Positions 9,137 to 18,101 are shown, counted from the first letter of the stretch. The stretch is DNA of 64,000 nucleotides from Pseudomonas migulae (GCF_024169315.1 NZ_JALJWR010000001.1:1385501-1449500), one strand, 5' to 3'. Program-made: numbers and translations. Notes: generated by a model from the sequence alone, not told the origin.

Positions 9137-9631
9137 TCAGATCCAGGCGTTGACAAGCGGCGGAAGGGAAACCCCCAGCCCGGCATTGAACAGCCAGTAA
9201 ATCGGTAGCGTCAGGGCAATGCCGATGGCGAGATCGCGCAGGGGATGGCGACTGCCAAAGCCCCGCGCCGAACAGGCGAACAACAGCGCGGCCGCCAGGA
9301 CGAATCCGATCAGATTGATCAGCACGGCCACCCCCAGCAGTCCTCCCGTCACCCACGCCACACCGGCCTTGCCGCCGGGCAACACCTTGGCGGATTCGTC
9401 TTCGTGGTCAGCCAGTTCGCGAAAACCGCCGGTGAGGGCTTGATAGATCAGGACTGCACCCACGCCCCCCAGGAATACCGCGACGGCATAGGGGTAGACA
9501 TACGCGGCGAGGATGACGAAGCCCATCTCTTCGGGAAACAGGAAGGCGCCGTACGCCAGCACGGCGCTGATGGCTAGCACACCGATGCCAATCGCCAGTT
9601 GCACCGGTACGATTTTGCGCGCCTGAGTCAT
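9137..9631 (-). CDS. tctB: Tripartite tricarboxylate transporter, small membrane subunit TctB
   Basis: 164 residues with four hydrophobic segments (starting IGIGVLAISAVLAYGAFLF), the usual size and layout of TctB. Its ATG overlaps the tctC stop in an ATGA arrangement at 9628-9631, so the two are translationally coupled. It lies directly upstream of tctA and completes the membrane part of the carboxylate importer. Confidence 0.9.
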   Translation of the reverse strand: MTQARKIVPVQLAIGIGVLAISAVLAYGAFLFPEEMGFVILAAYVYPYAVAVFLGGVGAVLIYQALTGGFRELADHEDESAKVLPGGKAGVAWVTGGLLGVAVLINLIGFVLAAALLFACSARGFGSRHPLRDLAIGIALTLPIYWLFNAGLGVSLPPLVNAWI

Positions 9632-10599
9632 TTCGCAACCAGCCCCACCTCGACCAGCATCGCACGCAGCCGCACATGCTCCTCGTCAACGAATTTGCCG
9701 AATTCGTCACCGGTCAGAATGTTGGCAGACCATTTGTTGGTTTCAATATTGTCTTTCCAGACCTTGCTGTTGGCGGCGGCGACCACGGCGTCGGTCACTT
9801 CCTTGCGCTGCTCGGAGGTGAGATTCGCGGCACCGTAAACACCACGCCAATTGCCGATGATCACGTCATACCCGCTTTCTTTAAGCGTCGGCGCATCGAT
9901 GTCGGCAACGCGCTCTGGTGCACCGATGGCGAGCACGCGGAACTGACCGCTCCTGATGTATTGGCCAAGCTCGGCGTAACCGCCGGTGATCGCTTTGATC
10001 TGACCGCCCAATGCCTGGGCAACCACTTCACCCCCGCCCGCAAAGGCAACGTAATTGACCTTGTTGACCGGAATACCCATTTTTGCGGCCAATTCGGCAA
10101 TGCCGATGTGATCGATCGACCCCTTGGAGCCACCGCCCCAGGAAATACTGGTCGGTTTTTCCTTGAAGGCTTTCAGCAGGTCCTCCAGAGTTTTGAATTC
10201 GGACTCCTTGCGCACCGCAATCACGTTGTACTCGGTAAAGAGCCGGGCAATCGGCGTCACATCCTTCAAGGTAATCTGCGGTTTGTTCTGCTCGATGCCC
10301 GCGACCATGATCGCACCGACCACCAGCAGCGCATTCGGATCGCCCTTGGTGCTGTTGGCAAATTGCGCCAGCCCCAGCGTGCCCCCTGCTCCCCCTTTGT
10401 TTTCGAAGGTGGCGGATTTGGCTGCCTTGGCTTCAATCAAGGCCTTGCCCAGCACCCGCGCGGTCTGGTCATAACCGCCGCCGACCGAGCCAGGGGCCAT
10501 GAATTTCACGGTATCCAGTGCGAATGCAGGCGTTGCAAGCACAGCGGTAGTGACGACAACCGCGAGGCAACGGGTGGATCGACGTAACAATGAAAACAT
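9628..10599 (-). CDS. tctC: Tripartite tricarboxylate transporter, periplasmic binding protein TctC (Bug family)
   Basis: I start at ATG 10599, which has GGGAG just upstream and leaves a clean signal peptide (MFSLLRRSTRCLAVVVTTAV, then LATPAFA); the longer frame adds a charged leader. The 323-residue product has Bug-family landmarks: KFMAPGSVGGGYDQTAR near the mature N-terminus, FENKGGAGGTLG, and DIDAPTLKESGYDV in the second lobe. It binds a carboxylate in the periplasm for TctBA. No TctDE-type regulator is adjacent. Confidence 0.92.
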   Translation of the reverse strand: MFSLLRRSTRCLAVVVTTAVLATPAFALDTVKFMAPGSVGGGYDQTARVLGKALIEAKAAKSATFENKGGAGGTLGLAQFANSTKGDPNALLVVGAIMVAGIEQNKPQITLKDVTPIARLFTEYNVIAVRKESEFKTLEDLLKAFKEKPTSISWGGGSKGSIDHIGIAELAAKMGIPVNKVNYVAFAGGGEVVAQALGGQIKAITGGYAELGQYIRSGQFRVLAIGAPERVADIDAPTLKESGYDVIIGNWRGVYGAANLTSEQRKEVTDAVVAAANSKVWKDNIETNKWSANILTGDEFGKFVDEEHVRLRAMLVEVGLVAK

Positions 10600-10757
10600 G
10601 CGTTTTCTCCCGAGACTCTTGTTTTTATGGGGCACCGGTTGAACGTCGATCAGGGCGAATACCCCGATCAATGAACATCCATCTCGGGATAAGCGTAGGC
10701 CATGGTTAGAATGGCGGCATACAACAGTGAATCACTTCATTTCAGGAAGACGCCTGC

Positions 10758-11963
10758 ATGGACGACCCTCGTGCCGATAACCGCAACAACGCATGGTCGG
10801 TGTTCCTCATTTTCCTGCGCCTCGGGCTGACCTCGTTTGGCGGCCCCATCGCCCACCTGGGCTACTTCCGTGAGGAATTCGTCACACGCCGGCGCTGGCT
10901 GACGGAGCACAGTTATGCGGATCTGGTGGCGCTGTGCCAATTTCTGCCGGGGCCGGCCAGCAGCCAGGTCGGCATTGCACTGGGCATGTCTCGGGCGGGA
11001 TACCGTGGTGCACTCGCCGCGTGGGCCGGTTTTACGTTGCCTTCGGCCGTTGCCCTGATCCTGTTTGCCCTGGGTCTCTCCCGATACGGTGCAATTCTCT
11101 CGCCGGGCGCATTGCACGGACTCAAAGTGGTGGCCGTCGCGGTGGTTGCGCAAGCGGTGTGGGGCATGGCGCGAAACCTGTGCACGGATGGGCTGCGCGT
11201 CACCCTCATGATGATTTCAGCCGGCGTTGTCCTGCTTGAACCGTCCGCCTGGGCGCAGGTCGGCGTGATCACCGCCGCCGGTGTCGCCGGCCTGCTGTTG
11301 TTCAAACCCGCACAGCGTGACGGGCACGATCCTCTGCCCATCCCCCTCAGTCGACGAGTCGGGGCGATCTGGTTGTCGCTGTTTGTGGCTCTGCTGATCG
11401 GCCTGCCGATCTTGAATCAACTCTTGCCGAGTCAAACCCTGGCGCTGGTGGATGCCTTCTACCGGGCCGGCTCACTGGTCTTCGGTGGCGGCCACGTCGT
11501 GCTGCCGCTGCTGCAAGCCGAGGTGGTGCCTTCGGGCTGGGTCAGCAATGAAGCGTTTCTCGCCGGGTATGGCGCCACGCAGGCCGTACCGGGCCCGCTG
11601 TTCACGTTCGCCGCATTCCTCGGTGCATCCATGAACCCTGCCCCGTCGGGCTGGCTCGGCGGGTTGATCTGCCTGCTGGCGATCTTCGCGCCTTCGTTCC
11701 TGTTGATCCTGGGTGCCTTGCCTTTTTGGGAACGGTTGCGTCGCAGCGTACGCGCGCAAGCCGCATTGATCGGGGTGAATGCTGCCGTGGTCGGCTTGTT
11801 GTTGGCCGCGCTGTATCAACCGGTCTGGACCAGTGCAATTTTCACCGCACAGGACTTTGGTCTGGCGTTGGTCGCCCTTGTTGCGTTGATGTTCTGGAAG
11901 CTGCCGCCGTGGCTGGTGGTGATCGGTTGCGGGGTTGCAGGCTGGCTGTTGAGCGCCGGCTAA
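10758..11963 (+). CDS. chrA: Chromate transporter ChrA (bidomain CHR family)
   Basis: 401 residues with two homologous CHR halves. The first has FLRLGLTSFGGPIAHLGYFR and FLPGPASSQVGIALG; the second repeats the pattern with YRAGSLVFGGGHVVLPLLQA and YGATQAVPGPLFTFAAFLG. ChrA expels chromate from the cytoplasm, driven by the membrane potential. CAGGAAG lies seven to ten bases before the ATG. No chrB or other chromate gene is adjacent, so it is a stand-alone copy whose true substrate might be another oxyanion. Confidence 0.9.
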   Translation: MDDPRADNRNNAWSVFLIFLRLGLTSFGGPIAHLGYFREEFVTRRRWLTEHSYADLVALCQFLPGPASSQVGIALGMSRAGYRGALAAWAGFTLPSAVALILFALGLSRYGAILSPGALHGLKVVAVAVVAQAVWGMARNLCTDGLRVTLMMISAGVVLLEPSAWAQVGVITAAGVAGLLLFKPAQRDGHDPLPIPLSRRVGAIWLSLFVALLIGLPILNQLLPSQTLALVDAFYRAGSLVFGGGHVVLPLLQAEVVPSGWVSNEAFLAGYGATQAVPGPLFTFAAFLGASMNPAPSGWLGGLICLLAIFAPSFLLILGALPFWERLRRSVRAQAALIGVNAAVVGLLLAALYQPVWTSAIFTAQDFGLALVALVALMFWKLPPWLVVIGCGVAGWLLSAG

Positions 11964-11967
11964 GCAA

Positions 11968-11991
11968 AAACGGATGAATAACCGTTTGATT
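11968..11991 (+). terminator. Weak hairpin after chrA
   Basis: AAACGG (11968-11973) pairs with CCGTTT (11982-11987) and is followed by GATTTTC. Short stem, so only a possible terminator. Confidence 0.3.
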
Positions 11992-12124
11992 TTCACGCAG
12001 TTACTTTTTCAGAAACACTAATCCCGGGGCCCTCGACGCAACACTGAAAATGGCCGAGCTATTCTAAAAACCAACTGGACTTCGCGACTTGAGTTTATTG
12101 ATGGCGCGCATCAGGAGACAGGTC

Positions 12125-12475
12125 ATGAAAGGCATGCTCGGCGGCATTGGTTTGTCACTGATACTGGCGACAACCGCAGCGTTCGCTCATCACGGCTGGA
12201 GTGAATACGATTCCGGCAATCCCTTGCAATTGAACGGCACGATCGAAGAATCGGGATACTCCCATCCCCATGGATTCGTGCGCCTCAAAACACCGGACAA
12301 GACCTGGAACGTGGTATTGGCGCCGCCCTCGCGCATGGAGAACCGTGGTCTTTCCAAGGAGATGCTAAGTGTCGGCAGCACGGCTAGCGTGGTCGGTTAT
12401 CAGAATCGCAGCAAACCGGATGAACTGCGCGCCGAACGCATCACAGTCGGCGACAAAACCATTGAGTTACGCTGA
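12125..12475 (+). CDS. DUF6152-family exported protein
   Basis: Start at ATG 12125, with CAGGAGA nine bases upstream; the frame extends further but without a ribosome site. The 116-residue product has a signal peptide ending AFA, directly followed by HHGWSEYDSGNPLQLNG, the hallmark of DUF6152. The His pair right after the cleavage site would be exposed in the periplasm and could bind metal, which is inference. Its stop overlaps the next ATG (TGATG), so the two genes are translationally coupled. Function unknown. Confidence 0.8.
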   Translation: MKGMLGGIGLSLILATTAAFAHHGWSEYDSGNPLQLNGTIEESGYSHPHGFVRLKTPDKTWNVVLAPPSRMENRGLSKEMLSVGSTASVVGYQNRSKPDELRAERITVGDKTIELR

Positions 12476-12987
12476 TGCAAACCCTCAATACCGGTGTGGA
12501 GCCGGGAGCGGATAGCTGGCTGGACTGGGTGGGTGAGTCGCAATTGGGCGCTGCCATGCGCGGCGACCTGTGGCTGTATCCGCTGGTGGAGGTGGTTCAC
12601 ATCATCGGGTTCGCCGTGTTGGTCGGCTCCGTGGTGATGTTCGATATGCGGGTGCTCGGGCTGTCGAAAAACATTGCCGTCACCGACCTCGCTCGCCACC
12701 TGTTGACCTGGTCACTCGCAGCACTGCTGTTGATCGTGCCTGCCGGACTGATGATGTTTTCAGCCCACCCACATGATTTCGCCTCCAACAGCATCTTTAT
12801 CCTTAAGCTTTGCCTGATTGCGACGGCGGGCCTCAATGCAGCGCTGTTCCACGTCGGTGTCTATCGTTCAGTCGATCATTGGAACACTGCGGTCGCCGCG
12901 CCCGGCATCGCAAAATGCCAGGCGCTGCTGTCGATCGCGTTATGGCTCACGGTGGTGTTGTGCGGTCGACTGCTGGCCTACACCTGA
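12475..12987 (+). CDS. DUF6644-family membrane protein
   Basis: 170 residues with four strongly hydrophobic stretches, e.g. VHIIGFAVLVGSVVMFDMRV, LTWSLAALLLIVPAGLMMF and LSIALWLTVVLCGRLLAYT. It matches my memory of the DUF6644 integral membrane family. Start codon overlaps the DUF6152 stop. His residues at the ends of helices (VVHIIG, FSAHPHDF, LFHVGVYRS) are compatible with haem or metal ligands, but this is speculation. The pair probably forms a small envelope unit of unknown role. Confidence 0.75.
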   Translation: MQTLNTGVEPGADSWLDWVGESQLGAAMRGDLWLYPLVEVVHIIGFAVLVGSVVMFDMRVLGLSKNIAVTDLARHLLTWSLAALLLIVPAGLMMFSAHPHDFASNSIFILKLCLIATAGLNAALFHVGVYRSVDHWNTAVAAPGIAKCQALLSIALWLTVVLCGRLLAYT

Positions 12988-12990
12988 TGA

Positions 12991-14085
12991 TCAGGTATTG
13001 GTTTTCAACTTGGTCCACAGACGCGTGCTCAACCGCGCAATCGACGCAGGCAATTCCTCGACGGTAAACAGCTTGTCCAGCACACTTTTCGGTGGGTAGA
13101 TCGCCAGGTCCTGCTTTACGGCCGGGGTCACGTACTGATCCGCCGCGAGGTTGGGGTTGGCGTAGTGGATGCTGTTGCTGATGTTGGCAATGACTTGCGG
13201 CGTCAGCAGGTAGTTCATGTAGGCGTAGCCATCCTTCTCGTGCGGCGCGCTCTTGGGCATGACCACCATGTCGAACCACAGGGTCGAGCCTTCATCAGGG
13301 ATCGAATAGGCGATGTCGATGCCGTTGTTGGCTTCCTTGGCGCTGGCAGCCGCCTGAACGATGTCGCCGTTGAACCCGATCACCGCGCAGACATTGCCGT
13401 TCGCCAGGTCGCTGATGTACTTGGACGCGTGAAAATACTGCACGTACGGCCTGATTTTCAGCAGCGCCTGCTCGGCTTTCTTGTAGTCAGCCGGCTCGTG
13501 GCTATGGGGTGGCAAGCCCAGGTAATTGAGGGTGATCGGCAGGATCTGCGTCGGGTTGTCGATAATCGCCACGCCGCACTGGCTGAGCTTCTTGATGTTT
13601 TCCTCATCAAAAAACAGCTTCCACGAGTGGGTGACATCGGTGTTGCCGAAGATCGCCTTGATCTTCTCGACGTTGTAGCCAATCCCCGCCGTGCCCCACA
13701 TGTACGGATAGCCGTACTGATTGCCCGGATCATTGACTTCGAGTTTTTTCATCAACGCCGGATCAAGGTTTTCCCAGTTGGGCAGCTGGCTCCTGTCGAG
13801 TTTCTGAATGGCCCCGGCCTTGATCAGGCGCGACAGGAAGTGGTTCGAAGGGCTGACCACGTCGTAACCGGTGTTGCCGGTCATCAGCTTCGACTCCAGC
13901 ACTTCGTTGCTGTCATGGATGTCGTAAGTCGCCTTGATCCCGGTTTCCCTGGTGAAACTGGTCAGGGTGTCGTCGGCGATATAGCCGTTCCAGTTGGAAA
14001 TATTGACGACTTCGTCCGCGTAAGTGGCGGCGGACAACGTGGTCAGCGCAACCATCAGGGGAAGTGTGTTCACGCGCATGTTCAA
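12991..14085 (-). CDS. Polyamine ABC transporter periplasmic binding protein (PotF/SpuD-like)
   Basis: 364 residues with a signal peptide (LPLMVALTTLSAATYADEV). Landmarks of putrescine/spermidine receptors are present: NISNWNGYIADDTLTSF at the mature N-terminus, YDVVSPSNHFLSRLI, YMWGTAGIGYN and FNGDIVQAA. It captures a polyamine in the periplasm for an ABC importer; no permease or ATPase gene is near, so it must use one encoded elsewhere. It lies 45 bp downstream of an FAD amine-oxidase-type gene on the same strand, which supports a polyamine or amine substrate. Confidence 0.88.
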   Translation of the reverse strand: MNMRVNTLPLMVALTTLSAATYADEVVNISNWNGYIADDTLTSFTRETGIKATYDIHDSNEVLESKLMTGNTGYDVVSPSNHFLSRLIKAGAIQKLDRSQLPNWENLDPALMKKLEVNDPGNQYGYPYMWGTAGIGYNVEKIKAIFGNTDVTHSWKLFFDEENIKKLSQCGVAIIDNPTQILPITLNYLGLPPHSHEPADYKKAEQALLKIRPYVQYFHASKYISDLANGNVCAVIGFNGDIVQAAASAKEANNGIDIAYSIPDEGSTLWFDMVVMPKSAPHEKDGYAYMNYLLTPQVIANISNSIHYANPNLAADQYVTPAVKQDLAIYPPKSVLDKLFTVEELPASIARLSTRLWTKLKTNT

Positions 14086-14130
14086 TCACCTTGTTGATGA
14101 GCTTTTGTTGTTTTTTGATCGGCGGGTTTT

Positions 14131-15432
14131 CTAGATTTCAGTCCTGGCCCTGACCGCCTCCACGCGCATGCGAAGCATGGCACCGATATCGAGCAAAGGA
14201 CGTGGCGGCAGCCAGCCCGGTTGCGCCCTGCGCATCACTGATTCGAGGATTGGCGAGCAGGTGCCCGAGGCCATTTCGGCGAGCAATCGACCCCACAGCG
14301 TGCCGCGCGCGACGCCCGAACCATTGCAGCCCGCCACTGCGAACACGCCCTCTTCGACTTTGCCGAAATAAGGTTGCCCGGTGCGTGAGGCGCTTAAGTG
14401 GCCGGTCCAGGTGTATTGAATGTCCTGCTCGCCCAGAAACGGAAAACGCCGTTGCAGGCCGAGCACATGGTGTTTGCGCCGATGCAGCAGCTCGCTGTCG
14501 GTCAGGTCGCGGGAACGGTATTCCGCGGTATTGCGGATCATCACGCGACGATCCGGGGTCAGTCGCACGGTAGCGCCGAGCGGCCGGGTAGAAAGCACGC
14601 CCCACGGCTCGACAGCGCCGATGGACTGGAACTCTTCATCGCTGAGCGGCCGGGTCAGGCTGGCGCTGAGCTCCATCGGGAAGGTGCCGCTGTCCTCGAT
14701 CCCCGAACGGGGAATGAACGCGTTCAGGCACACCATGACCTGTTTCACCTCGATGCTGCCGGCGGTGCCTCTGGCGCGAATACGCCCGACGCCCGAACGC
14801 TCCAGGCCGGTGATGTCGGTATTCTCGAAGACGGTCACGTTGTCCGGGAGTGCATCCAGCAAGCCCTTCACATATTTCGCCGGTTGCAGCAGCGCGTTGC
14901 CGTGGCCGCACCAGATCCCCGCCTGGTAATGCCGGGTGCCGAGTTTTTCGTTCAGCTGTTCACCTTGCAGAAATTGCGCAGAGGCGCCGACGGCGCGCAA
15001 AGTCGCCAGTTTGGCCTCGACATCGGTCAACTTGCCGGGATCGCTGACGGCGAAGAAATAGCCGGAATCCCGGAAATCGCATTCGATGCCATGACGCGCG
15101 ATGCGCTGACGAACTTCATCGCTGGCGGCACGGGAAATCGCGGTGTCCACTTCATAACCGGCAAACCCGGGGTTGCCGATCAGTTCATCCTTGGTCGGGT
15201 GTTCGTGGCCCACCACGAAACCCGAGTTGCGCGCCGAAGCGCCTTGCGCCGCGCGCTGACGGTCAACGATCACGATCCGCGCCTGAGGGTGCATCTGCGC
15301 GAGCGAGTGCGCAGCACTCAACCCGGTGATGCCGGCACCGATAATCAGCCAGTCGGCCTTTTCCGTGCCTTTGAGAGGACGGCGAGCGGGTGAACTTCCC
15401 GCCTGCGCAATCCAGCCACATTCATTGGTCAT
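14131..15432 (-). CDS. FAD-dependent oxidoreductase, gamma-glutamylputrescine oxidase (PuuB/OrdL)-like
   Basis: 433 residues of the DAO family. The ADP-binding motif is DWLIIGAGITGLSAAHSLAQ near residue 30, and ASARNSGFVVG matches the second FAD-contact motif of PuuB-like amine oxidases; the C-terminal FAVAGCNGSGVARG closes the FAD site. It probably oxidises an amine or gamma-glutamyl amine with oxygen. It is upstream of a PotF-like receptor gene in the same direction and divergent from a LysR gene, which looks like a small amine-use locus. Confidence 0.85.
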   Translation of the reverse strand: MTNECGWIAQAGSSPARRPLKGTEKADWLIIGAGITGLSAAHSLAQMHPQARIVIVDRQRAAQGASARNSGFVVGHEHPTKDELIGNPGFAGYEVDTAISRAASDEVRQRIARHGIECDFRDSGYFFAVSDPGKLTDVEAKLATLRAVGASAQFLQGEQLNEKLGTRHYQAGIWCGHGNALLQPAKYVKGLLDALPDNVTVFENTDITGLERSGVGRIRARGTAGSIEVKQVMVCLNAFIPRSGIEDSGTFPMELSASLTRPLSDEEFQSIGAVEPWGVLSTRPLGATVRLTPDRRVMIRNTAEYRSRDLTDSELLHRRKHHVLGLQRRFPFLGEQDIQYTWTGHLSASRTGQPYFGKVEEGVFAVAGCNGSGVARGTLWGRLLAEMASGTCSPILESVMRRAQPGWLPPRPLLDIGAMLRMRVEAVRARTEI

Positions 15433-15576
15433 GCCTCACCTCATTGGACTGTCGTTCGGCGAGCACATGCTGTTATTGCATGAGCATTTTCGGAAGATGC
15501 TCGCCAGAGCTAGAATCTATAAGGCCCGTAGTGATACAACCAACGTTATAAAATCATTGAGCCATTCAGAAAACGC

Positions 15577-16479
15577 ATGGATAAAATCCGTCACGTTCCC
15601 TCGCTCCAGGCCTTGCAGGCGCTGGTGGAAGTCTCCGACTCGGGAAGCTTCACCCAAGCCGCCCAGAAGCTGTGCCTGACCCAAAGTGCGGTCAGTCGAA
15701 AAATCCAGCTGTTGGAGAGCCACTTTGGTGTGCCGATGTTCGCGAGGACCAGCCGCAATGTCCGGCTGACACCGGAAGGTGAGCAGGTGCTGGGCACCGC
15801 CCGGAACATCCTCGCGCAACTAAAAATACTGGAAGACCGCCTCGCCCCGCAGGAACGCCCTTTCCGCATCCGCATGCACGTGTCACTGGCGGTTCGCTGG
15901 TTGCTGCCGAAATTGAGCGAGTTCTATCGAAGTCACCCGGAGGTTTCGCTGTCGATCGAAACCGTGGCGACGGAAGTGGTCGAGCCGGCCATCGACAGCG
16001 ATGCCTACATCCTTTATCTGCCCGAACCATCCCCCGATCCAGATTGCCTGACCCTGTTCAAGGAAGCGTTGGTGCCGGTGTGCGCTCCCGGTCTGGGCAC
16101 CTCGACACGGCCACTGGCAGCGGTGCAGGACCTGGTGAGTTTCCCGTTGCTGCACCGCTCGGCGGACCGGCATGACTGGACCCAATGGCTGTCTGCCAAT
16201 GACGGAAAATCGCTGGAAGATTACCGCCACATCCCCTTCAACCTCGACGAACTGGCGCTCGACGCAGCAGCGCGAGGATTGGGTGTGGCGATGACGGACA
16301 GGACGCTGGCCGGAGAGTCGATCGAACGGGGCGTGCTGGTCATCCCGTTCGGCCGCCCGTTGGAAACACGAGGTGTCTACGCGTTGAATCTGCAACCTTC
16401 AGCCGCCGCACATCCGGCCTGCGCGCTGGTTCTGCAATGGTTCGCGCAGCAGGCCGAAAAGGAAGCCGACGCTGATTGA
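15577..16479 (+). CDS. LysR-family regulator (GcvA/AmpR-like)
   Basis: 300 residues. The winged helix-turn-helix is at the N-terminus (LQALVEVSDSGSFTQAAQKL then CLTQSAVSRKIQLLESHFGV). The rest is the two-lobed effector domain, closest in feel to the GcvA/AmpR subgroup, which begins with SLQALQAL and uses RTSRNVRLT. It is divergent from the FAD oxidase/PotF-like genes, with 144 bp between them, so it is the probable regulator of that amine locus. Confidence 0.9.
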   Translation: MDKIRHVPSLQALQALVEVSDSGSFTQAAQKLCLTQSAVSRKIQLLESHFGVPMFARTSRNVRLTPEGEQVLGTARNILAQLKILEDRLAPQERPFRIRMHVSLAVRWLLPKLSEFYRSHPEVSLSIETVATEVVEPAIDSDAYILYLPEPSPDPDCLTLFKEALVPVCAPGLGTSTRPLAAVQDLVSFPLLHRSADRHDWTQWLSANDGKSLEDYRHIPFNLDELALDAAARGLGVAMTDRTLAGESIERGVLVIPFGRPLETRGVYALNLQPSAAAHPACALVLQWFAQQAEKEADAD

Positions 16480-16482
16480 ACC

Positions 16483-16704
16483 CTATGTGCCTCCACCGAT
16501 CCCTTCTGTCGCATTGGAAAACGCCACCCCGGCCTCGCGCACCAGGGTTCGCCATTCCGCGGAGCTGATCAGCCCTTTGCGCTCCATCTCATCGGCAGCC
16601 TTGAGCAATTCGTCGTACTGCTCCTCCACATCCATGCGAATCTCGGGTTGTGCGAGGAGTTTGTACCAGGCCGCCAGGGCATCCCGTCTCAGATCATCGG
16701 TCAT
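16483..16704 (-). CDS. Small conserved-looking cytoplasmic protein, function unknown
   Basis: 73 residues, no signal peptide, acidic and helical (e.g. EQYDELLKAADEMERKGLIS, then SAEWRTLVREAGVAF). GGGAG stands six bases before the ATG, which supports it as a real gene. It converges on the LysR gene with only three bases between the stops. I do not recognise a named family. Confidence 0.6.
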   Translation of the reverse strand: MTDDLRRDALAAWYKLLAQPEIRMDVEEQYDELLKAADEMERKGLISSAEWRTLVREAGVAFSNATEGIGGGT

Positions 16705-16786
16705 GGTCCAGCTCCCAAGGATTGTTTTCGTTTGGAAGTGTGTGGTCGGATGACCGTTCCGGGCTCCCGACGTACGGCAGCCCTTG

Positions 16787-16842
16787 CATTACAAACTTGT
16801 CATCGACTTGTCAGCGTAGCCAGCACCCTCGCTTCCTACAGT
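16787..16842 (+). promoter_or_regulatory. Response-regulator box and promoter of the hydrolase gene
   Basis: CATTACAAACTTGTCAT (16787-16803) is a near-palindrome (ATTACAA/TTGTCAT arms, two central bases). The same box occurs upstream of the DUF2790 gene. A TACAGT hexamer at 16837-16842 lies 33 bases after the box, exactly the offset of the -10-like hexamer in the other promoter. There is no good -35, as expected for an activated promoter. Confidence 0.6.
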
Positions 16843-16903
16843 GGCGTCGTCAGTCACCCACACCGGGTGACGCCTCCCACTGAAAATGACAAGGGTCGAT
16901 ACC

Positions 16904-17674
16904 ATGAAACCATTGAACAAACTCTGCCTGATCGCCGCCAGCCTGTTGATGCTCGGCACCGGTTCCGCCATGGCCAGCGACATCGCGCCGGTCAAGGCCG
17001 ACAACGTCGTGCTGGTGCACGGCTCCTGGGCCGATGGCTCGAGCTGGGCAGACGTGATCTCGCGGTTGCAGGCCGCCGGTTTGCACGTCACCGCCGTGCA
17101 AAATCCGCTGACCTCGGTTGCCGACGACGTCGCCGCGACCCAGCGCGTACTCAATCAGCAAGACGGCCCGACGGTATTGGTCGGCCACTCCTACGCCGGC
17201 ACCGTGGTCAGTGAAGCCGGGGTCAATCCCAAGGTGAGCTCGCTGGTATATGTCGCCGCCCGCGCGCCGGATGCCGGTGAGGATTTTGTCGCGCTGTCAG
17301 GCAAATACCCGACCATGCCCGTGCGCGCCGGCACCGAAGAGCATGACGGTTTCGTCAGCCTGAAACAGGACGCCTTCCTCAAGTACTTCGCCAGCGACGT
17401 GCCCCACGACAAGGCGATGCAACTGTTCGCCGTGCAGCAACCGATCGCCAAAACCCTGTTCACCGAACGCACCACCGCAGCCGCCTGGCACAGCAAACCG
17501 TCGTGGTACGCGGTCTCCAGCCTCGACCAGACCATCAATCCGGACCTCGAACGCTTCCTCGCCAAGCGCATGGGCGCGACCACCATCGAGCTGCCGTCGA
17601 GCCACTTGTCCCTGGTCTCCCACTCCAAGGAAATCGCCGACCTGATCCTCGAAGCCTCCGGTCGCCAGCCATAA
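16904..17674 (+). CDS. Exported alpha/beta hydrolase
   Basis: Start placed at ATG 16904, giving a clean signal peptide (LCLIAASLLMLGTGSAMA); six codons upstream are also open. The 256-residue product is an alpha/beta hydrolase of the esterase type common in Proteobacteria: VVLVHGSWADGSSW near the mature N-terminus, nucleophile elbow VGHSYAGTV, and a late SSHLSL carrying the His. Being exported and preceded by the same 17-bp box as the neighbouring DUF2790 gene, it is likely induced by the adjacent two-component system. The signal and substrate are unknown. Confidence 0.85.
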   Translation: MKPLNKLCLIAASLLMLGTGSAMASDIAPVKADNVVLVHGSWADGSSWADVISRLQAAGLHVTAVQNPLTSVADDVAATQRVLNQQDGPTVLVGHSYAGTVVSEAGVNPKVSSLVYVAARAPDAGEDFVALSGKYPTMPVRAGTEEHDGFVSLKQDAFLKYFASDVPHDKAMQLFAVQQPIAKTLFTERTTAAAWHSKPSWYAVSSLDQTINPDLERFLAKRMGATTIELPSSHLSLVSHSKEIADLILEASGRQP

Positions 17675-17688
17675 CGCCGAGGCCGTTT

Positions 17689-17744
17689 CATTACAACTTT
17701 GTCATTGAACTGTTGGTCGGCTGTCCGGATCGCCTGGTTAACCT
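17689..17744 (+). promoter_or_regulatory. Response-regulator box and promoter of the DUF2790 gene
   Basis: CATTACAACTTTGTCAT (17689-17705) differs from the box at 16787 only in the two central bases. TAACCT at 17739-17744 is at the same 33-base offset as TACAGT in the other promoter. Both boxes end about 100 bp before their start codons. Confidence 0.6.
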
Positions 17745-17804
17745 GAACTCACTGTCAGGCCACCCGCCGGCAGCCAGCCAAAACCCCGAATAGAGAGACT
17801 CATC

Positions 17805-18062
17805 ATGAAAAAGATTATCTTCGCCTTCGCCGCCCTCCTCGCCACCGGCTCGGCTTTTGCCGACACGCAGAACACGGCACCGGTGATCCATGACAAGACC
17901 GGTTTCTTCGTGCACATGGACGTTGATAAAGTCCTGTCCAGCACCGACATTTCGCAGCAGTGCGGCGTGATTCCGGCGCGACTCGACTACCTGGACCATC
18001 AGGGTCGCGAGCATGTGCTGGATTACCAGGTCGAAGGCAGCGGCTGCACCAATGATCATTGA
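17805..18062 (+). CDS. DUF2790-family small periplasmic protein
   Basis: 85 residues: signal peptide MKKIIFAFAALLATGSAFA, then a short mature domain with VDKVLSSTD, CGVIPARLDYLDHQGREHVL and a second Cys near the C-terminus, the pattern of Pseudomonas DUF2790 proteins. The two Cys could form a disulphide. It lies 39 bp upstream of a two-component system and has its own response-regulator box. In Pseudomonads such proteins often sit by metal-responsive kinases; a direct role in metal binding is not shown here. Confidence 0.85.
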   Translation: MKKIIFAFAALLATGSAFADTQNTAPVIHDKTGFFVHMDVDKVLSSTDISQQCGVIPARLDYLDHQGREHVLDYQVEGSGCTNDH

Positions 18063-18101
18063 TCCGGCTACACTGGCGCCAATTGTCTGAGGCACACCTC
18101 C

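Noticed and set aside
7877..9208. 443-residue plus-strand frame
   Set aside because: Antisense to tctA; sequence full of Arg, Gln, Gly and His without any domain pattern.
9676..10587. 303-residue plus-strand frame
   Set aside because: Antisense to tctC, which has a signal peptide and Bug-family motifs.
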